A stretch of DNA of 64,000 nucleotides from Bacteroidales bacterium (GTDB taxonomy: Bacteria > Bacteroidota > Bacteroidia > Bacteroidales > UBA932): the NCBI GenBank assembly GCA_017557535.1, contig JAFYYM010000012.1, positions 1-64,000 on the forward strand, in the 5' to 3' direction. Below the pieces are notes generated by a model. The model was not told where the DNA came from, did not search any database, and saw only the letters and a list, made by a program, of their open reading frames with translations. Position numbers and translations under genes: made by a program. Below are positions 1 through 12,267 of the stretch, one piece after another; position 1 is the first letter of the stretch; each line of letters begins with the position of its first letter.

Positions 1-801
1 CCTAAGATCCTTGTCTTCATGAACAAGGTCGACCTCGTTGACGATGAGGAAATGCTGGACCTCGTTGAGATGGAAATCCGCGACCTCCTCGGTTTCTACC
101 AGTTTGATGAGGATTGCCCCATCATCCGTGGTTCCGCTCTTGGCGCCCTCAACGGCGAGAAAGAGTGGGAGGATAAGGTCATGGAGCTCATGGACGCTGT
201 TGACAGCTACATTCCGCTCCCTGAGCGTCTGGTTGACAAGCCCTTCCTTATGCCTATCGAGGACATCTTCTCCATCACTGGTCGTGGTACTGTTGTTACC
301 GGTCGTATCGAGGCTGGTACCATCCACGTCGGCGATCCTGTCGAGCTCGTTGGTTTCACAGATGAGCCTCGTCAGACTGTCGTCACCGGTGTCGAGATGT
401 TCCGCAAGCTCCTCGACCAGGGTGAGGCTGGTGACAACGTAGGTCTCCTCCTCCGTGGTATCGACAAGAAGGAAGTCAAGAGAGGTGAGGTTGTGGCCAA
501 ACCCAAGTCCATCACTCCTCATACCGTGTTCAAGGCTCAGATCTACGTCCTGAAGAAGGACGAAGGCGGCCGCCACACTCCTTTCCACAACCACTATCGT
601 CCGCAGTTCTTCATCCGTACACTTGATGTGACTGGTGAGATCATGCTTCCCGAGGGTGTGGAGATGGTTATGCCTGGCGATAACGTCGAGATCACTGTCA
701 CTCTTATCACCCCTGTCGCTATGAACGAGGGCCAGCAGTTCGCTATCCGCGAGGGCGGTCGTACCGTCGGTGCCGGCCAGGTGATCAAGATTGTTGAGTA
801 A
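1..801 (+). CDS. tuf: Elongation factor Tu, C-terminal two thirds (5' end outside window)
   Basis: EF-Tu carries aminoacyl-tRNA to the ribosome as a GTP complex. The frame is open from base 1 and begins [11 protein letters not shown], containing the NKxD guanine-specificity motif of the G domain, so the first Met at base 19 is internal and the gene starts upstream of the window. About 266 of the usual ~395 residues are present. Domain II is marked by [13 protein letters not shown] and the protein ends with domain III and the typical [13 protein letters not shown] tail. The stop is followed within 45 bases by a tRNA-Trp gene and then secE-nusG, the order commonly found in Bacteroidota. Identification is secure. 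Confidence 0.98.
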   Translation, partial: PKILVFMNKVDLVDDEEMLDLVEMEIRDLLGFYQFDEDCPIIRGSALGALNGEKEWEDKVMELMDAVDSYIPLPERLVDKPFLMPIEDIFSITGRGTVVTGRIEAGTIHVGDPVELVGFTDEPRQTVVTGVEMFRKLLDQGEAGDNVGLLLRGIDKKEVKRGEVVAKPKSITPHTVFKAQIYVLKKDEGGRHTPFHNHYRPQFFIRTLDVTGEIMLPEGVEMVMPGDNVEITVTLITPVAMNEGQQFAIREGGRTVGAGQVIKIVE

Positions 802-842
802 TCTTCCTGGAATCGTGGTGGCGCCTCAAAGCGCCACCTTAT

Positions 843-913
843 AGGGGAATAGAACAAGGGTAGTTCAGCGGTCTCCAAAACCGTCGATGTGGGTTCGAAT
901 CCTGCTTCCCCTG
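843..913 (+). tRNA. trnW: tRNA-Trp (anticodon CCA)
   Basis: The 71-base stretch folds as a complete cloverleaf. The acceptor stem is AGGGGAA with TTCCCCT (843-849 with 906-912), followed by discriminator G913. The D stem is GAAC/GTTC with a short 7-base loop, and the anticodon stem GCGGT/ACCGT encloses loop CTCCAAA with anticodon CCA. The T arm GTGGG-TTCGAAT-CCTGC has two G-T pairs. CCA is not encoded after the discriminator. It lies between tuf and secE and is probably processed from their shared transcript. Confidence 0.95.
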
Positions 914-998
914 CTAATAATATCAAAGGTTACGATTTGGTAATTGTTTAACAGATGCCGCACCCGCTTCCAAACCGCGGTATCCATTAAATGCAAAG

Positions 999-1187
999 AT
1001 GAGAAAGTTCATTAACTATTGCAAAGAGTCCTACGTGGAACTCACCAAGAAGGTCACATGGCCGTCCTGGAACAAGCTTCAAAGCTCTGCCCTCCTGGTC
1101 ATGGTCGTGACTGTTCTTCTTGCTCTGGTTCTCTTCGTAATCGACTTCGCTTTCGAGCATCTCATGACAGCGATCTACACGTTGTAA
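999..1187 (+). CDS. secE: Preprotein translocase subunit SecE
   Basis: SecE is the small essential membrane subunit that clamps SecY in the Sec protein-export channel. This 62-residue protein has the short single-span form usual outside the enterobacteria: an amphipathic N-terminal helix containing the conserved ELTKKVTWPSW segment, then one hydrophobic membrane segment (about residues 30-50). It sits 13 bases before nusG, as in most bacteria. Confidence 0.97.
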   Translation: MRKFINYCKESYVELTKKVTWPSWNKLQSSALLVMVVTVLLALVLFVIDFAFEHLMTAIYTL

Positions 1188-1200
1188 TTTTTCGATTACC

Positions 1201-1764
1201 ATGGGTGACATGAAATGGTATGTCCTTAGGACAGCTGGAAGCAAAGAGAAGAAGGCCGCCGAGTATCTTGAGAAAGAGATCGAGCGGTTCAACTTGAGGG
1301 ACCAAGTCGCTCAAGTACTCGTTCCGGTCAAGCGCGAGATTGTGACTAAGAACGGCAAAAGGAAAGTGGTCGAAAGGCTGCTTTATCCTGGTTATGTTCT
1401 TATCCAGGCCGAGCTTAGCCCGGAACTTGAGTTTATTATCCGCAACGACATCCCCGGGATGTCCGGCTTCCTGACAGAGAAAAAGACTACCGGATCTCTC
1501 ACCGAAAGGGTGCCTGTGCCGATTCGCGACGAGGAGGCCCAGTTCATCATCGGCAATCAAGACCAGAATGTGGACAATCCAGTCGAGACGGAGGTTAACT
1601 TCGAGCTCGGCGAGTCTGTGAGAATCACCGACGGCCCGTTCAGCGGTTTCAGCGGAACAGTGGACGCCATTGAAGAGGATCGAAGCAAACTCAAGGTGAT
1701 AGTTGTGATTTTCGGCAGGAAGACTCTGCTGGAACTCAGCTTTACTCAAGTAACAAAAGAATAA
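1201..1764 (+). CDS. nusG: Transcription termination/antitermination factor NusG
   Basis: NusG binds RNA polymerase during elongation, suppresses pausing and links polymerase to Rho or the ribosome. The 187-residue protein starts MGDMKWYVLRT; the KWYVLRT strand is the start of the NGN domain, so Met1 or Met4 could be used. The NGN domain contains the LYPGYVLI segment and the C-terminal KOW domain runs from ITDGPFSGFSGTV to the end. Length is normal. It is followed 9 bases later by rplK, as expected for the secE-nusG-rplK arrangement. Confidence 0.97.
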   Translation: MGDMKWYVLRTAGSKEKKAAEYLEKEIERFNLRDQVAQVLVPVKREIVTKNGKRKVVERLLYPGYVLIQAELSPELEFIIRNDIPGMSGFLTEKKTTGSLTERVPVPIRDEEAQFIIGNQDQNVDNPVETEVNFELGESVRITDGPFSGFSGTVDAIEEDRSKLKVIVVIFGRKTLLELSFTQVTKE

Positions 1765-1773
1765 CAGACAATC

Positions 1774-2217
1774 ATGGCAAAAGAAGTTACCGGATTTATC
1801 AAGCTCCAGATTAAAGCGGGAGCTGCGAATCCTGCACCTCCGGTGGGACCGGCACTCGGTTCCAAAGGCTTGAACATCATGGACTTCTGCAAGCAGTTCA
1901 ATGCCGCGACGCAAGCTGCCGCCGGCAAGATCCTGCCTGTAGTTATCACCGTTTACTCGGACAAGTCCTTCTCGTTCGAAGTCAAGCAGCCGCCTGTGGC
2001 CATCTCTCTTAAGGAGGCCGCCAAGCTCCAGAAAGGATCTGGTGAGCCCAACAGAAGGAAGGTCGCCACTATCACCTGGGATCAGGTGAAGGCTATCGCC
2101 GAAGGCAAAATGCCTGACCTTAACGCTTTCACTCTCGCTTCGGCGATGAAGATGGTCGCCGGAACAGCGAGGAGCATGGGTATCAAGGTCACCGGAGAAT
2201 TTCCTGAGAACCTTTAA
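1774..2217 (+). CDS. rplK: 50S ribosomal protein L11
   Basis: L11 binds the GTPase-associated region of 23S rRNA with L10 and the L7/L12 stalk. The protein is 147 residues, the normal size. The N-terminal domain shows the conserved [21 protein letters not shown] stretch, which forms the proline-rich helix bordering the thiostrepton-binding cleft. The C-terminal RNA-binding domain ends with [13 protein letters not shown]. It is part of the continuous rplK-rplA-rplJ-rplL run. Confidence 0.98.
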   Translation: MAKEVTGFIKLQIKAGAANPAPPVGPALGSKGLNIMDFCKQFNAATQAAAGKILPVVITVYSDKSFSFEVKQPPVAISLKEAAKLQKGSGEPNRRKVATITWDQVKAIAEGKMPDLNAFTLASAMKMVAGTARSMGIKVTGEFPENL

Positions 2218-2232
2218 AATTTCACACGCGAC

Positions 2233-2940
2233 ATGGGTAGAATAACGAAAAACCAGAAGGCGGTCGCCGAAAAGTACGACTCCTCCAAACTTTACACTCT
2301 CGCCGAGGCATGTGAAATGCTGAAGGACATTACCTACACCAAATTCGACTCCACAGTCGAGATCACCACGAACCTCGGTGTTGACCCTCGTAAGGCCAAC
2401 CAGATGATCCGTGGCGTTGTCACCCTTCCTCACGGAACCGGTAAGGTCGTCAGGGTCCTTGTGCTCTGCACCCCCGATAAGGAAAATGAGGCTAAAGAGG
2501 CTGGCGCCGACTATGTCGGACTCGATGAGTATGTCGAGAAGATCAAGGCCGGTTGGACCGATGTTGATGTCATCATCTGCACCCCTTCAGTCATGGCCAA
2601 GGTCGGAGCTCTCGGTCGTATCCTGGGTCCCCGCGGACTTATGCCTAACCCCAAGACCGGTACGGTCACCATGGAGGTTGGAAACGCGGTCAAGGATGTG
2701 AAAGCCGGAAAGATCGACTTCAAGGTCGACAAGACCGGTATCATCCACACCGGGATCGGTAAGGTCTCTTTCACCCCGCAGCAGATTTGCGAGAATGCCG
2801 CTGCGTTCCTGAATGAGGTCCTGAAACTCAAACCCCAGACCCTCAAGGGCACATACATGAAGGGTGCTACCCTTTGCACCACCATGAGCCCTGCCCTTAG
2901 AATAGATGTCAAAGCATTCATTAGCGGTAGCGCTGACTAA
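2233..2940 (+). CDS. rplA: 50S ribosomal protein L1
   Basis: L1 forms the mobile L1 stalk that helps move deacylated tRNA out of the E site. In many bacteria it also represses translation of its own operon by binding an rRNA-like site in the mRNA; no such site was identified here. The 235-residue protein carries the family segments [19 protein letters not shown] and [19 protein letters not shown]. It begins 15 bases after rplK. Confidence 0.98.
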   Translation: MGRITKNQKAVAEKYDSSKLYTLAEACEMLKDITYTKFDSTVEITTNLGVDPRKANQMIRGVVTLPHGTGKVVRVLVLCTPDKENEAKEAGADYVGLDEYVEKIKAGWTDVDVIICTPSVMAKVGALGRILGPRGLMPNPKTGTVTMEVGNAVKDVKAGKIDFKVDKTGIIHTGIGKVSFTPQQICENAAAFLNEVLKLKPQTLKGTYMKGATLCTTMSPALRIDVKAFISGSAD

Positions 2941-2954
2941 AAAGCGATCAAGTC

Positions 2955-3482
2955 ATGAAAAAAGAACTCAAATCTCAGATTATTGAAAGCATCTCAGCGC
3001 AGCTCCAGCAGTATCCTAACTTCTACCTCACCAACATTGAGGGACTGAATGCTGAGAACACCGTCAAACTCCGCCGTGCCTGCTTTGAGCAGGGAATCAA
3101 GCTCAATGTCGTGAAGAACACCCTGTTCGCTCACGTCATCAAGGGCATCGAGAACGAGGAGCTCCAAGCTATCCTCCCTATCCTCGAAGGCAACACGGCC
3201 GTCATGTTCAGCGAATCTCCTAACGCCCCCGCTAAGCTCATCAAGAAGCTCCAGAAGGAACTCGGCGAGAAGCCTGAGCTCAAGGGCGCTTACGTCCAGG
3301 AGTGCGCTTTCATCGGAGCTGACAAGCTCGAGGAACTCTGCGCAATCAAGTCCAAGGAAGAGCTCATCGGAGACATCATCTCCCTCCTCCAGGCTCCTAT
3401 GCGCAACGTCATTTCCGCTCTCCAGAATGGCGGCGGACAGACGATCGCGGGTCTTGTCAAGACTCTCTCGGAAAAAGAATAA
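2955..3482 (+). CDS. rplJ: 50S ribosomal protein L10
   Basis: L10 anchors the L7/L12 dimers to the ribosome. The 175-residue protein has the L10 core (VKLRRACFEQGIKLNVVKNT) and a C-terminal helical tail for L12 dimer binding, ending LQNGGGQTIAGLVKTLSEKE. It lies directly upstream of rplL, the partner it binds. In many bacteria the L10-L12 complex represses translation at the rplJ leader; whether that happens here cannot be read from the sequence. Confidence 0.98.
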   Translation: MKKELKSQIIESISAQLQQYPNFYLTNIEGLNAENTVKLRRACFEQGIKLNVVKNTLFAHVIKGIENEELQAILPILEGNTAVMFSESPNAPAKLIKKLQKELGEKPELKGAYVQECAFIGADKLEELCAIKSKEELIGDIISLLQAPMRNVISALQNGGGQTIAGLVKTLSEKE

Positions 3483-3515
3483 TAATAACAATAAACAATT
3501 CAAAAATTATCAATT

Positions 3516-3890
3516 ATGGCAGATGTAAAAGCACTTGCGGAAGAGTTGGTTAACCTCTCCGTGAAAGATGTTCAGGAACTCGCTAAGGTTCTTAAGGAAG
3601 AGTATGCTATCGAGCCCGCGGCAGCCGCTGTCGCAGTCGCCGGTCCCGCCGTGGCCGCTGAGGCTGGCCCCGCTGAGCAGACCGAGTTTGACGTTGTCCT
3701 CACCTCCGCTGGTCAGGCTAAGCTCCAGGTCATCAAGGCCGTCAAGGAAGCTCTTGGTCTCGGACTGAAGGAAGCTAAGGATCTCGTCGACGGAGCCCCC
3801 GCCACTGTGAAGGAGAAGGTCTCCAAGGCGGAAGCTGAGCAACTGAAGGCTGCCCTCGAGGAGGCAGGCGCCGAAGTTGAGGTCAAATAA
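3516..3890 (+). CDS. rplL: 50S ribosomal protein L7/L12
   Basis: This is the stalk protein that recruits translational GTPases such as EF-Tu and EF-G. The 124-residue protein has the N-terminal dimerization domain, an Ala/Pro-rich hinge (around residues 33-52) and the globular C-terminal domain with the conserved [20 protein letters not shown] and LVDGAP segments. It is followed by a strong hairpin terminator before rpoB, so ribosomal-protein output can exceed polymerase output. Confidence 0.98.
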   Translation: MADVKALAEELVNLSVKDVQELAKVLKEEYAIEPAAAAVAVAGPAVAAEAGPAEQTEFDVVLTSAGQAKLQVIKAVKEALGLGLKEAKDLVDGAPATVKEKVSKAEAEQLKAALEEAGAEVEVK

Positions 3891-3918
3891 ACAGCTTCCC
3901 GCTTGCGGGATTATCTTC

Positions 3919-3951
3919 AGGTTTAGAGCCTAGTGGGCTCTAAACCTTTTT
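3919..3951 (+). terminator. Intrinsic terminator/attenuator between rplL and rpoB
   Basis: The arms GGTTTAGAGCC (3920-3930) and GGCTCTAAACC (3936-3946) pair perfectly over 11 bases around a 5-base loop (TAGTG) and are followed by TTTTT (3947-3951). A3919 can extend the stem with T3947. The position matches the partial terminator known between rplL and rpoB in E. coli, where it lowers rpoBC expression relative to rplJL. Only the hairpin is seen; partial read-through is inferred because rpoB follows within 40 bases and no clear separate promoter was identified. Confidence 0.85.
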
Positions 3952-3989
3952 GTCGTATAAAGTTTTTCCCCATTTCCTAAAGGCAGAAC

Positions 3990-6900
3990 ATGTCAAAAAA
4001 GACTAACAACAAGCGAATAATGTTCGCTACATCCAAGATCTTGGAATATCCTGACCTTCTGGAAGTTCAGCTGAAATCATTCAAGGATTTCTTCCAGCTG
4101 GAGACAACGCCTGAGAGCAGAAAAGACGAGGGTCTTTTCCAGGTGTTCCAGGAGATATTCCCGATCGAGGACACGAGGAACAACTACAAGCTCGAGTTTA
4201 TCGACTATTTCATCGACCCTCCCCAGTATTCGATCGAGGAGTGTCTTGAGAGAGGGCTCACCTACAATGTTCCTCTGAAGGCAAAACTCCGCCTTTCGTG
4301 CACTGATCCGGAGCACGAGGACTTCGACACTAGGGTCCAGGATGTGTATCTCGGCAATATTCCTTACATGACCCCTGCCGGCACATTCGTCATCAACGGA
4401 TCGGAAAGGATTATCGTATCCCAGCTCCACCGCTCACCAGGCGTGTTCTTCGACCAGAGCATGCATGCCAACGGCACCAAGCTGTACTCCGCCAGGATCA
4501 TCCCCTTCAAAGGATCCTGGATCGAGTTCGCGACTGACATCAACAATGTCATGTACGCTTACATCGACCGAAAGAAAAAGTTGCCGGTCACCACGCTTCT
4601 CAGGGCGATCGGATATAATTCGGACAAAGACATCATAGACATCTTCGGGCTCGCTGACGAAATCGAGGCCACTCCTGAGGTTCTCGCCGAGAACAAGGGC
4701 AGGAAACTCGCCGCCAAGGTCCTGAAGACTTGGATGGAAGACTTCGAGGACGAGGACACCGGAGAAGTCATCCCCATAGAGAGGACTGTAGCTATTGTGG
4801 AGAGAGGCGAGGTCCTCGACGAGGACACCATCGAGAAGATTGGTGACACTGACGTCAAGACCATATTCCTCCAGAAAGACGAGGCCAACTCCAACGAGTA
4901 CGCCATCATCTACAACACCCTCCAGAAAGATCCGACCAATACGGAGATCGAGGCTGTCAACTATATCTACAAACAGCTCCGTAATTCCGAACCGCCGGAT
5001 GAGGCTACCGCGAGGGATGTCATCGACAAGCTCTTCTTCTCCGAGAAGAGGTATGATCTGGGCATTGTCGGAAGGTTCCGCCTGAACAAGAAACTCGGCC
5101 TCTCCACAGATCCCGAGGTCAGGGTATTGACCAACAACGACATAATTGAGATCATCAAGTATCTCATCCAGCTCATCAATTCGAAAGCCACGGTTGACGA
5201 TATCGACCACCTGAGCAACAGGCGTGTCCGCACCGTGGGAGAGCAGCTTGCCAACCAGTTCAGCGTGGGTCTCTCCAGAATGGCCAGAACCATCCGTGAG
5301 AGGATGAATGTACGCGACAGCGAGCAGTTCAACCCTATCGACCTGATCAATGCGAAGACCCTTTCTTCCGTGATCAACTCATTCTTCGGAACGAGCCAGC
5401 TGTCACAGTTCATGGATCAGACCAACCCTCTGGCAGAGATCACGCACAAGCGTCGTCTCTCAGCTCTCGGCCCCGGAGGTCTCTCCAGGGACAGGGCCGG
5501 ATTCGAGGTCCGAGACGTTCACTACACCCATTACGGACGCCTCTGCCCTATCGAGTCTCCTGAAGGTCCGAACATTGGACTTATCTCTTCACTTTGCGTT
5601 TACGCGAGAATCAACCAGCTTGGTTTCATCGAGACTCCGTACCGCGAGGTTAAGGATGGAAAGGTTGACCTGACCGCCAAGGGCTGGCACTACATGTCCG
5701 CCGAGGAAGAGGAAAACAAATATGTCTCTCTGGCCAAGGTCAAGATGGATGACAACGGCGAGATCACTGACGACCGTATCCAGTGCCGCCTTGAGGCCGA
5801 CTTCCCTGTCGTCTCCAAGGAGCAGGTTGACTACATGGACGTCGCTCCGAACCAGATGGCATCTGTCGCCGCATCCCTTATTCCTTTCCTTGAGCACGAT
5901 GACGCCCACCGCGCCCTCATGGGAGCGAACATGATGCGTCAGGCGGTCCCGCTTCTCTCTCCCGAGTCCCCTATCGTCGGTACCGGTCTGGAGGAGAGGG
6001 TATGCCTCGACTCAAGGACACAGTTCATCGCTGACCGTAAGGGTGTCGTGACTTATGTCGACGCCAAGGAGATCAGGATCAAGTACACCAGGACAGACGA
6101 CGAGAAGTTCGTGTCATTCAGTCCTGAGGAGACCGTCTATAATCTTCCTATATATAGGAGAACCAACCAGAGCACGGTGGTCACCCTGAAGCCTATCGTC
6201 CGCAAGGGCGACAAGGTGGAGGCAGGCCAGGTCCTGACTGAGGGATATGCCACCCAGAACGGTGAGCTCGCCCTTGGACGCAACCTCAAGGTCGCTTTCA
6301 TGCCTTGGAAGGGTTACAACTATGAGGACGCTATCGTTCTCTCCGAGGAGATGGTCAAGTGGGACATCCTCACCTCCGTCCATGTCGACGAGTACCTCAC
6401 TGAGGTCCGCGACACGAAGCGCGGTATGGAAGAGCTCACCGCCGACATCCCTAACGTCAGCGAGGACGCAACCAAGGATCTCGACAAGCAGGGTATCATC
6501 CGCATCGGAGCCCATGTGGAGCCTGGTGACATCATGATCGGTAAGATCACTCCTAAGGGCGAGAGCGATCCTTCTCCTGAGGAGAAGCTCCTCAAGGCCA
6601 TATTCGGTGACAAGGCTGGTGATGTCAAGGACGCTTCCCTGAAGGCCAATCCTTCACTCAGCGGCACCGTGATCAAGACCGCCCTTTATGCCAAGGCTTC
6701 CAAGGAAAGCGGCAGGAGAAATGCCCGTTCTGACCAGAAAGCGCGCCTGGAGCTCATCCAGGAGGATTTCGACAAGAAAGCCGCGAAGCTTTACGCCGAC
6801 TTCCTCGATAGACTCGAGGTTCTTGTCAAAGGCAAGAAGAGCGCGGGCATCAGCGATCTTTACGGAGTCGAGATCATCCCCAAGGGCAAAGACATCACTG

Positions 6901-7808
6901 TCGAGAAACTCAAGGAGATAGACTTCCAGAATATCAACTCCAGCAAGTGGACTTCCGACAAGAACACCAACACCCTTATCCAGTCTCTCATCAACAACTA
7001 TTGCATCACCTATAAGGTTTCTGAGGCTGAATGCAAGAGGCAGATGGACAAGGTGAAGGTCGGCGACGAGCTTCCGAACGGTGTCATGCAGCTTGCGAAG
7101 GTGTATATCGCCAAGAAGAGGAAGATCACTGTCGGTGACAAGATGGCTGGACGTCACGGAAACAAGGGTATCGTGGCCAAGATCGTCCGTCAGGAAGATA
7201 TGCCGTTCCTCGAGGACGGAACTCCTGTTGACATCGTCCTCAACCCTCTCGGTGTGCCTTCACGTATGAACCTGGGCCAGATTTATGAGACTGTTCTCGG
7301 TTGGGCAGGCTCAAGGCTCGGACTCAAGTTCAGCACCCCGATTTTCGACGGCGCAAGCATTAATGACATTTGCGACTACACCGACAAGGCCGGAGTTCCC
7401 AGATATGGCAAGACCCGTCTTCGTGACGGCGGCACAGGTGACTGGTTCGACCAGCCTGCCACTGTCGGAGTGATCTACATGATCAAACTCGGCCATATGG
7501 TCGATGATAAGATGCATGCCCGTTCTATCGGTCCTTACTCGCTCATCACTCAGCAGCCGCTCGGTGGAAAGGCGCAGTTCGGAGGTCAGAGGTTCGGAGA
7601 AATGGAGGTCTGGGCTCTCGAGGCTTTCGGAGCCGCCAACGCCCTCCAGGAGATCCTCACCGTCAAGTCAGACGACGTCACCGGACGTTCGAAGACTTAC
7701 GAGGCCATCGTCAAGGGAGACCCGATGCCTAACGCAGGCATCCCCGAATCCCTCAACGTGCTCCTCCACGAGCTTCGCGGACTCGGCCTCAAGGTCACTT
7801 TGGACTAA
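3990..7808 (+). CDS. rpoB: DNA-directed RNA polymerase subunit beta
   Basis: The beta subunit forms one pincer of RNA polymerase and much of the catalytic cleft. At 1272 residues it has the usual Bacteroidota size. The rifampicin-pocket region (about residues 464-500, [21 protein letters not shown] and SALGPGGL) has the sensitive-type residues at the positions equivalent to E. coli D516, H526 and S531. Further conserved blocks are [30 protein letters not shown] and the C-terminal [19 protein letters not shown]. It lies 30 bases before rpoC, with which it is co-transcribed. Confidence 0.99.
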   Translation: MSKKTNNKRIMFATSKILEYPDLLEVQLKSFKDFFQLETTPESRKDEGLFQVFQEIFPIEDTRNNYKLEFIDYFIDPPQYSIEECLERGLTYNVPLKAKLRLSCTDPEHEDFDTRVQDVYLGNIPYMTPAGTFVINGSERIIVSQLHRSPGVFFDQSMHANGTKLYSARIIPFKGSWIEFATDINNVMYAYIDRKKKLPVTTLLRAIGYNSDKDIIDIFGLADEIEATPEVLAENKGRKLAAKVLKTWMEDFEDEDTGEVIPIERTVAIVERGEVLDEDTIEKIGDTDVKTIFLQKDEANSNEYAIIYNTLQKDPTNTEIEAVNYIYKQLRNSEPPDEATARDVIDKLFFSEKRYDLGIVGRFRLNKKLGLSTDPEVRVLTNNDIIEIIKYLIQLINSKATVDDIDHLSNRRVRTVGEQLANQFSVGLSRMARTIRERMNVRDSEQFNPIDLINAKTLSSVINSFFGTSQLSQFMDQTNPLAEITHKRRLSALGPGGLSRDRAGFEVRDVHYTHYGRLCPIESPEGPNIGLISSLCVYARINQLGFIETPYREVKDGKVDLTAKGWHYMSAEEEENKYVSLAKVKMDDNGEITDDRIQCRLEADFPVVSKEQVDYMDVAPNQMASVAASLIPFLEHDDAHRALMGANMMRQAVPLLSPESPIVGTGLEERVCLDSRTQFIADRKGVVTYVDAKEIRIKYTRTDDEKFVSFSPEETVYNLPIYRRTNQSTVVTLKPIVRKGDKVEAGQVLTEGYATQNGELALGRNLKVAFMPWKGYNYEDAIVLSEEMVKWDILTSVHVDEYLTEVRDTKRGMEELTADIPNVSEDATKDLDKQGIIRIGAHVEPGDIMIGKITPKGESDPSPEEKLLKAIFGDKAGDVKDASLKANPSLSGTVIKTALYAKASKESGRRNARSDQKARLELIQEDFDKKAAKLYADFLDRLEVLVKGKKSAGISDLYGVEIIPKGKDITVEKLKEIDFQNINSSKWTSDKNTNTLIQSLINNYCITYKVSEAECKRQMDKVKVGDELPNGVMQLAKVYIAKKRKITVGDKMAGRHGNKGIVAKIVRQEDMPFLEDGTPVDIVLNPLGVPSRMNLGQIYETVLGWAGSRLGLKFSTPIFDGASINDICDYTDKAGVPRYGKTRLRDGGTGDWFDQPATVGVIYMIKLGHMVDDKMHARSIGPYSLITQQPLGGKAQFGGQRFGEMEVWALEAFGAANALQEILTVKSDDVTGRSKTYEAIVKGDPMPNAGIPESLNVLLHELRGLGLKVTLD

Positions 7809-7838
7809 TCTCAAGTTTAAGATAACATATCCAAGAAT

Positions 7839-10800
7839 ATGCCTACTTTCAATAATAAGGAAAACAAGGTAAAGAGCAATTTCTCCAGGATCAGCATCTC
7901 CCTGGCCTCTCCGGAGGACATCTCCGCGAGGTCATGTGGCGAAGTCCTCAAGCCGGAGACCGTCAACTACAGAACTTACAAGCCCGAGAGGGACGGTCTG
8001 TTCTGCGAGAAGATTTTCGGACCTACCAAGGACTATGAGTGCTACTGCGGAAAATACAAGAGGATCCGTTACCGCGGAATCGTCTGCGACAGGTGTGGTG
8101 TCGAGGTGACCGAGAAGAAGGTTCGTAGGGAGAGGATGGGACATATTTCCCTGACTGTCCCCGTGGCCCATATCTGGTACTTCAAATCCGCTCCTAACAA
8201 GATCTCCGCTCTTCTCGGGCTTCCCGCGAAGAAACTCGAGTCAGTTATCTACTATGAGAAGTACATAGTCGTCAATCCTGGTGACAGTGGTGTCGAGAAG
8301 ATGGAGCTCCTTTCCGAGGACGAGTATCTCGACATTCTCGCCAGGCTCCCTGAGAATGGCAACCTTCCTGACGGAGATCCCGCCAAGTTCGTCGCCAAGA
8401 TGGGTGCCGAGGGTATCTATGACCTGCTCAAGCAGACTGATGTCGTGGAGCTCTCCAAAGAGCTGCGCCAGAGCATGTTCACAGAAACTTCCCAGCAGCG
8501 CAAGACTGAGATCCTCAAGAGGCTCAGCGTTGTGAAGTGGTTCCTCGAGTCCAAGGACATCAACCGTCCGGAATGGATGATCATGAAGGTCATCCCCGTT
8601 ATTCCGCCGGATCTCCGTCCCTTGGTTCCGCTCGATGGAGGCCGTTTCGCTACCACCGACCTCAATGACCTCTACCGTAGGGTCATAATCAGGAACAACC
8701 GTCTCAAGAAGCTCATCGAGATCAAGGCTCCCGAGGTCATTCTCCGCAACGAGAAGCGCATGCTCCAGGAAGCTGTCGACTCACTGTTCGACAACTCCAA
8801 GAAGTCCAGCGCCGTCAAGAGCGAGACCAACAGGGCTCTGAAGTCCCTGTCCGATTCCCTCAAGGGAAAACAGGGTCGCTTCCGCCAAAACCTCCTTGGA
8901 AAACGTGTCGACTATTCCGCCCGTTCCGTCATCGTTGTCGGACCTGAGCTGAATATGCACGAGTGCGGTCTTCCGAAGTTCATGGCAGCTGAGCTCTATA
9001 AGCCGTTCATCATCCGTAAGCTCATCGAGCGCGGTATTGTCAAGACTGTCAAGTCAGCTAAAAAGATTGTCGACAGGAGGGATCCCGTCATTTGGGACAT
9101 CCTAGAGAATGTCATGAAGGGCCATCCGGTTCTCCTGAACCGCGCTCCGACCCTCCACAGGCTTGGTATCCAGGCTTTCCAGCCCAGGATGATCGAGGGA
9201 AAGGCCATCCAGCTCCACCCTCTCGCCTGTACCGCTTTCAACGCTGACTTCGATGGTGACCAGATGGCTGTCCACCTCCCGCTCGGCAACGCCGCGATCA
9301 TGGAGGCCCAGCTGCTGATGCTCGGTTCTCAGAACATCCTCAACCCCGCCAACGGTACCCCTATCACCGTTCCTTCACAGGATATGGTGCTCGGTCTGTA
9401 CTACATCACAAAGATCCGTCCCGGCGCCAAGGGCGAGGGAATGAACTTCTACGGCCCTGAGGAAGTCATTGTCGCCTTCAATGAGAAGGCTATCGACATG
9501 CACGCCAAGATCGGAGTCAGACTCCCTGTCGACAAGCAGGATCCCTCCAAGGGTGAACACATGGTCCAGACGACAGCCGGTAGGATTATCGTCAACCAGT
9601 ATGTCCCCGAGGAAGTTCCCTTTGTCAACGAGGTGCTCGGAAAGAAGCCGCTGCGTAAGATCATCACCGAGGTCATCAAGAACACCGGTGTGACCCGCAC
9701 AGCCCAGTTCCTGGACGATATCAAGAACCTTGGTTACGACCAGGCTTTCCGTGCCGGTATATCCTTCAACCTCGGGGATGTCATCATTCCTCAGGAGAAG
9801 ACCGACCTCATCGAGCAGGGTTACAAGCAGGTCGAGGAAGTCAAGAACAACTACGCTATGGGTTTCATCACCAACAATGAGCGTTACAATAAGGTCATCG
9901 ACCTCTGGACTTCCATCGATAACAGGCTTACAGGAATCGTCGAGAAACAGATTTCAGCTGACCAGCAGGGATTCAACCCTGTCTACATGATGCTGGATTC
10001 CGGAGCTCGTGGATCAACACAGCAGATCAAGCAGCTCTGCGGTATGCGAGGCCTTATGGCTAAGCCGCAGAAGTCCGGAGCTGCCGGAGCTGAGATTATC
10101 GAGAACCCTATCATCTCCAACCTTAAGGAGGGTATGACGGTGCTCGAGTACTTCATCTCCACCCACGGTGCCCGTAAGGGTCTGGCTGATACCGCTTTGA
10201 AGACAGCTGACGCTGGTTATCTGACCCGTCGTCTAGTCGACGTCTCCCACGATGTGATCATCACCGAGGAAGACTGCGGTACTCTCAGGGGACTTATCGC
10301 GACCGCCATCAAGAACAAGGATGAGATCGTCGAGTCTCTCGGTGAGAGGATTCTCGGACGTACTTCTGTCCACGACATCTTCAACCCTCTGACTGGAGAG
10401 CTGATCATCAAGGCCGGCGAGGAGATCCGCGAGGACACCGCCAACTTGATTGACTCTCTTCCTATCGAGCAGGTTGAGATCCGTTCGGTCCTCACTTGCG
10501 AGTCCCGCAAGGGTGTCTGCGCCAAGTGTTATGGACGTAACCTCGCCACAAGCAGGATGGTTGAGAAGGGAGAGGTTGTCGGTGTGATCGCCGCCCAATC
10601 CATCGGTGAGCCTGGTACACAGCTGACTCTGCGTACCTTCCACGTTGGTGGTACGGCTTCCAGCACAGCAGCCGATTCCTCAATCGAGTCCAAGTACGAT
10701 GGCAAACTCGTGTTCGAGGAGCTCAGGACCATCCAGAAGGTTGGAGAGGACGGATCTGTCCAGGATATCGTGGTCAGCCGTATGACCGAGGTCAGCATCA

Positions 10801-12089
10801 TTGATGAGAACACAGGTATCACCTATTCCCACTATGATGTGCCCTACGGCTCGAGGCTGTATTTCAAGGACGGTGACAAGATCAAGAAGGGTGACCTTCT
10901 CTGCGAGTGGGATCCTTACAACGCCACGACTATCGTCGAAACTGCCGGTAATGTCCAGTTTGACAACCTCATCGAGGGTGTCACCTATCGCGAGGAGATT
11001 TCCGACGAGTTCGCGGTCAACAAGGACAAGGTCATCATTGAGGCCAAGGACAAGACCAGGAACCCCTCCATCATCATTGTCGACGCCAATGGCGACCAGG
11101 TCAGGCAATACAACCTGCCTGTCGGGGCCCACATCATCCCGAACAACGGCGATCAGGTCAGTGTCGGTGATGTGATCATCAAGATCCCCCGCGCCATCGG
11201 TAAGTCAAGCGATATCACCGGAGGTCTGCCCAGGGTCACCGAGCTATTCGAGGCCAGGACACCTTCAGCTCCCGCCATCCTTTCCGAGATCAACGGAGAG
11301 GTGCTCATGGGCAAGGTTAAGAGAGGTAACCGAGAGATCATCATCAAGAACAAGGCCGGCATCGAGAAGCACTATCTTGTGCCTACCACCAAGCAGATTC
11401 TTGTTCAGGAGAATGACTACGTCAAGGCCGGCTCCAAGCTGTCCGACGGCGGTATCTCCCCTACCGACATCCTCAATATCCTCGGACCGGTCAAGGCTCA
11501 GGACTACATTGTCAATGAGGTCCAGGCCGTTTACCGCCTCCAGGGTGTGAAGATCAACGACAAGCACTTCGAGATCATCGTCCGCCAGATGATGCGCAAG
11601 GTCCAGATCACGGATCCCGGCGACACTGAGTTCCTCCAGGAGGAGCTTGTGGACAAGTGGGATTTCATGGACACCAACGACAACATCTTCGGAAAGTCCT
11701 TCGTGCTTGACCCGGGCGACAGCCAGAGGTACATGCAGGGAGACATCGTTGACGCGCGCGACCTGAGGAACGAGAACTCCTCACTCGAGCGTCAGGGACT
11801 CAAGATGATGGTGGCTCGCGATGCGAAGCCCGCGACTGCCAAGCTTGTGCTCCAGGGTATCACCAGAGCGGCCCTCCGCACCAACAGCTTCATCTCGGCG
11901 GCGTCCTTCCAGGAGACCACCAAGGTGCTCAGCGAGGCGGCTATCAGGGGTCGCGTGGACTACCTCGAAGGCCTTAAGGAGAACGTCATCTGCGGTCACT
12001 TGATTCCGGCCGGTACCGGCCAGAAGGACTTCCAGGACATCCTGGTGGGCCGCAAGGACGAGTACGAGGCTGAGATGAGCGAGCTTTAG
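7839..12089 (+). CDS. rpoC: DNA-directed RNA polymerase subunit beta'
   Basis: The beta' subunit carries the catalytic Mg site. The 1416-residue protein has the N-terminal zinc ribbon ([20 protein letters not shown]), the invariant active-site motif [12 protein letters not shown] at about residue 468, a second zinc-binding cluster [15 protein letters not shown] near residue 887, and the trigger-loop region just after it ([18 protein letters not shown]). It is full length and closes the operon, followed by a strong terminator. Confidence 0.99.
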   Translation: MPTFNNKENKVKSNFSRISISLASPEDISARSCGEVLKPETVNYRTYKPERDGLFCEKIFGPTKDYECYCGKYKRIRYRGIVCDRCGVEVTEKKVRRERMGHISLTVPVAHIWYFKSAPNKISALLGLPAKKLESVIYYEKYIVVNPGDSGVEKMELLSEDEYLDILARLPENGNLPDGDPAKFVAKMGAEGIYDLLKQTDVVELSKELRQSMFTETSQQRKTEILKRLSVVKWFLESKDINRPEWMIMKVIPVIPPDLRPLVPLDGGRFATTDLNDLYRRVIIRNNRLKKLIEIKAPEVILRNEKRMLQEAVDSLFDNSKKSSAVKSETNRALKSLSDSLKGKQGRFRQNLLGKRVDYSARSVIVVGPELNMHECGLPKFMAAELYKPFIIRKLIERGIVKTVKSAKKIVDRRDPVIWDILENVMKGHPVLLNRAPTLHRLGIQAFQPRMIEGKAIQLHPLACTAFNADFDGDQMAVHLPLGNAAIMEAQLLMLGSQNILNPANGTPITVPSQDMVLGLYYITKIRPGAKGEGMNFYGPEEVIVAFNEKAIDMHAKIGVRLPVDKQDPSKGEHMVQTTAGRIIVNQYVPEEVPFVNEVLGKKPLRKIITEVIKNTGVTRTAQFLDDIKNLGYDQAFRAGISFNLGDVIIPQEKTDLIEQGYKQVEEVKNNYAMGFITNNERYNKVIDLWTSIDNRLTGIVEKQISADQQGFNPVYMMLDSGARGSTQQIKQLCGMRGLMAKPQKSGAAGAEIIENPIISNLKEGMTVLEYFISTHGARKGLADTALKTADAGYLTRRLVDVSHDVIITEEDCGTLRGLIATAIKNKDEIVESLGERILGRTSVHDIFNPLTGELIIKAGEEIREDTANLIDSLPIEQVEIRSVLTCESRKGVCAKCYGRNLATSRMVEKGEVVGVIAAQSIGEPGTQLTLRTFHVGGTASSTAADSSIESKYDGKLVFEELRTIQKVGEDGSVQDIVVSRMTEVSIIDENTGITYSHYDVPYGSRLYFKDGDKIKKGDLLCEWDPYNATTIVETAGNVQFDNLIEGVTYREEISDEFAVNKDKVIIEAKDKTRNPSIIIVDANGDQVRQYNLPVGAHIIPNNGDQVSVGDVIIKIPRAIGKSSDITGGLPRVTELFEARTPSAPAILSEINGEVLMGKVKRGNREIIIKNKAGIEKHYLVPTTKQILVQENDYVKAGSKLSDGGISPTDILNILGPVKAQDYIVNEVQAVYRLQGVKINDKHFEIIVRQMMRKVQITDPGDTEFLQEELVDKWDFMDTNDNIFGKSFVLDPGDSQRYMQGDIVDARDLRNENSSLERQGLKMMVARDAKPATAKLVLQGITRAALRTNSFISAASFQETTKVLSEAAIRGRVDYLEGLKENVICGHLIPAGTGQKDFQDILVGRKDEYEAEMSEL

Positions 12090-12121
12090 GATTTCGTTGA
12101 GACAATCCGACCTTTGTCGAT

Positions 12122-12157
12122 CAGGCCAGGCATCACCCGATGCTTGGCCTGTTTTTT
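12122..12157 (+). terminator. Intrinsic terminator after rpoC
   Basis: The arms CAGGCCAGGCATC (12122-12134) and GATGCTTGGCCTG (12139-12151) pair over 13 positions with a single G-T pair and a 4-base loop (ACCC), followed by six T (12152-12157). This ends the rpoBC transcript. The remaining 110 bases before the next gene hold no clear TAnnTTTG box. Confidence 0.9.
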
Positions 12158-12267
12158 AACTTGTCTGAAACTCGAGTCTTTGACCTGCGACAAGGCTTTC
12201 AACATTCACTCCACTTGCACAAGCGGTCGAAAAAAGTTATATTAGCGGATAGTAAACCTTATTCGAT

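Noticed and set aside
1162..2433. 423-residue minus-strand frame opposite nusG and rplK
   Set aside because: It is antisense to well-conserved genes and matches no family; the frame is open because of codon bias in the plus-strand genes.
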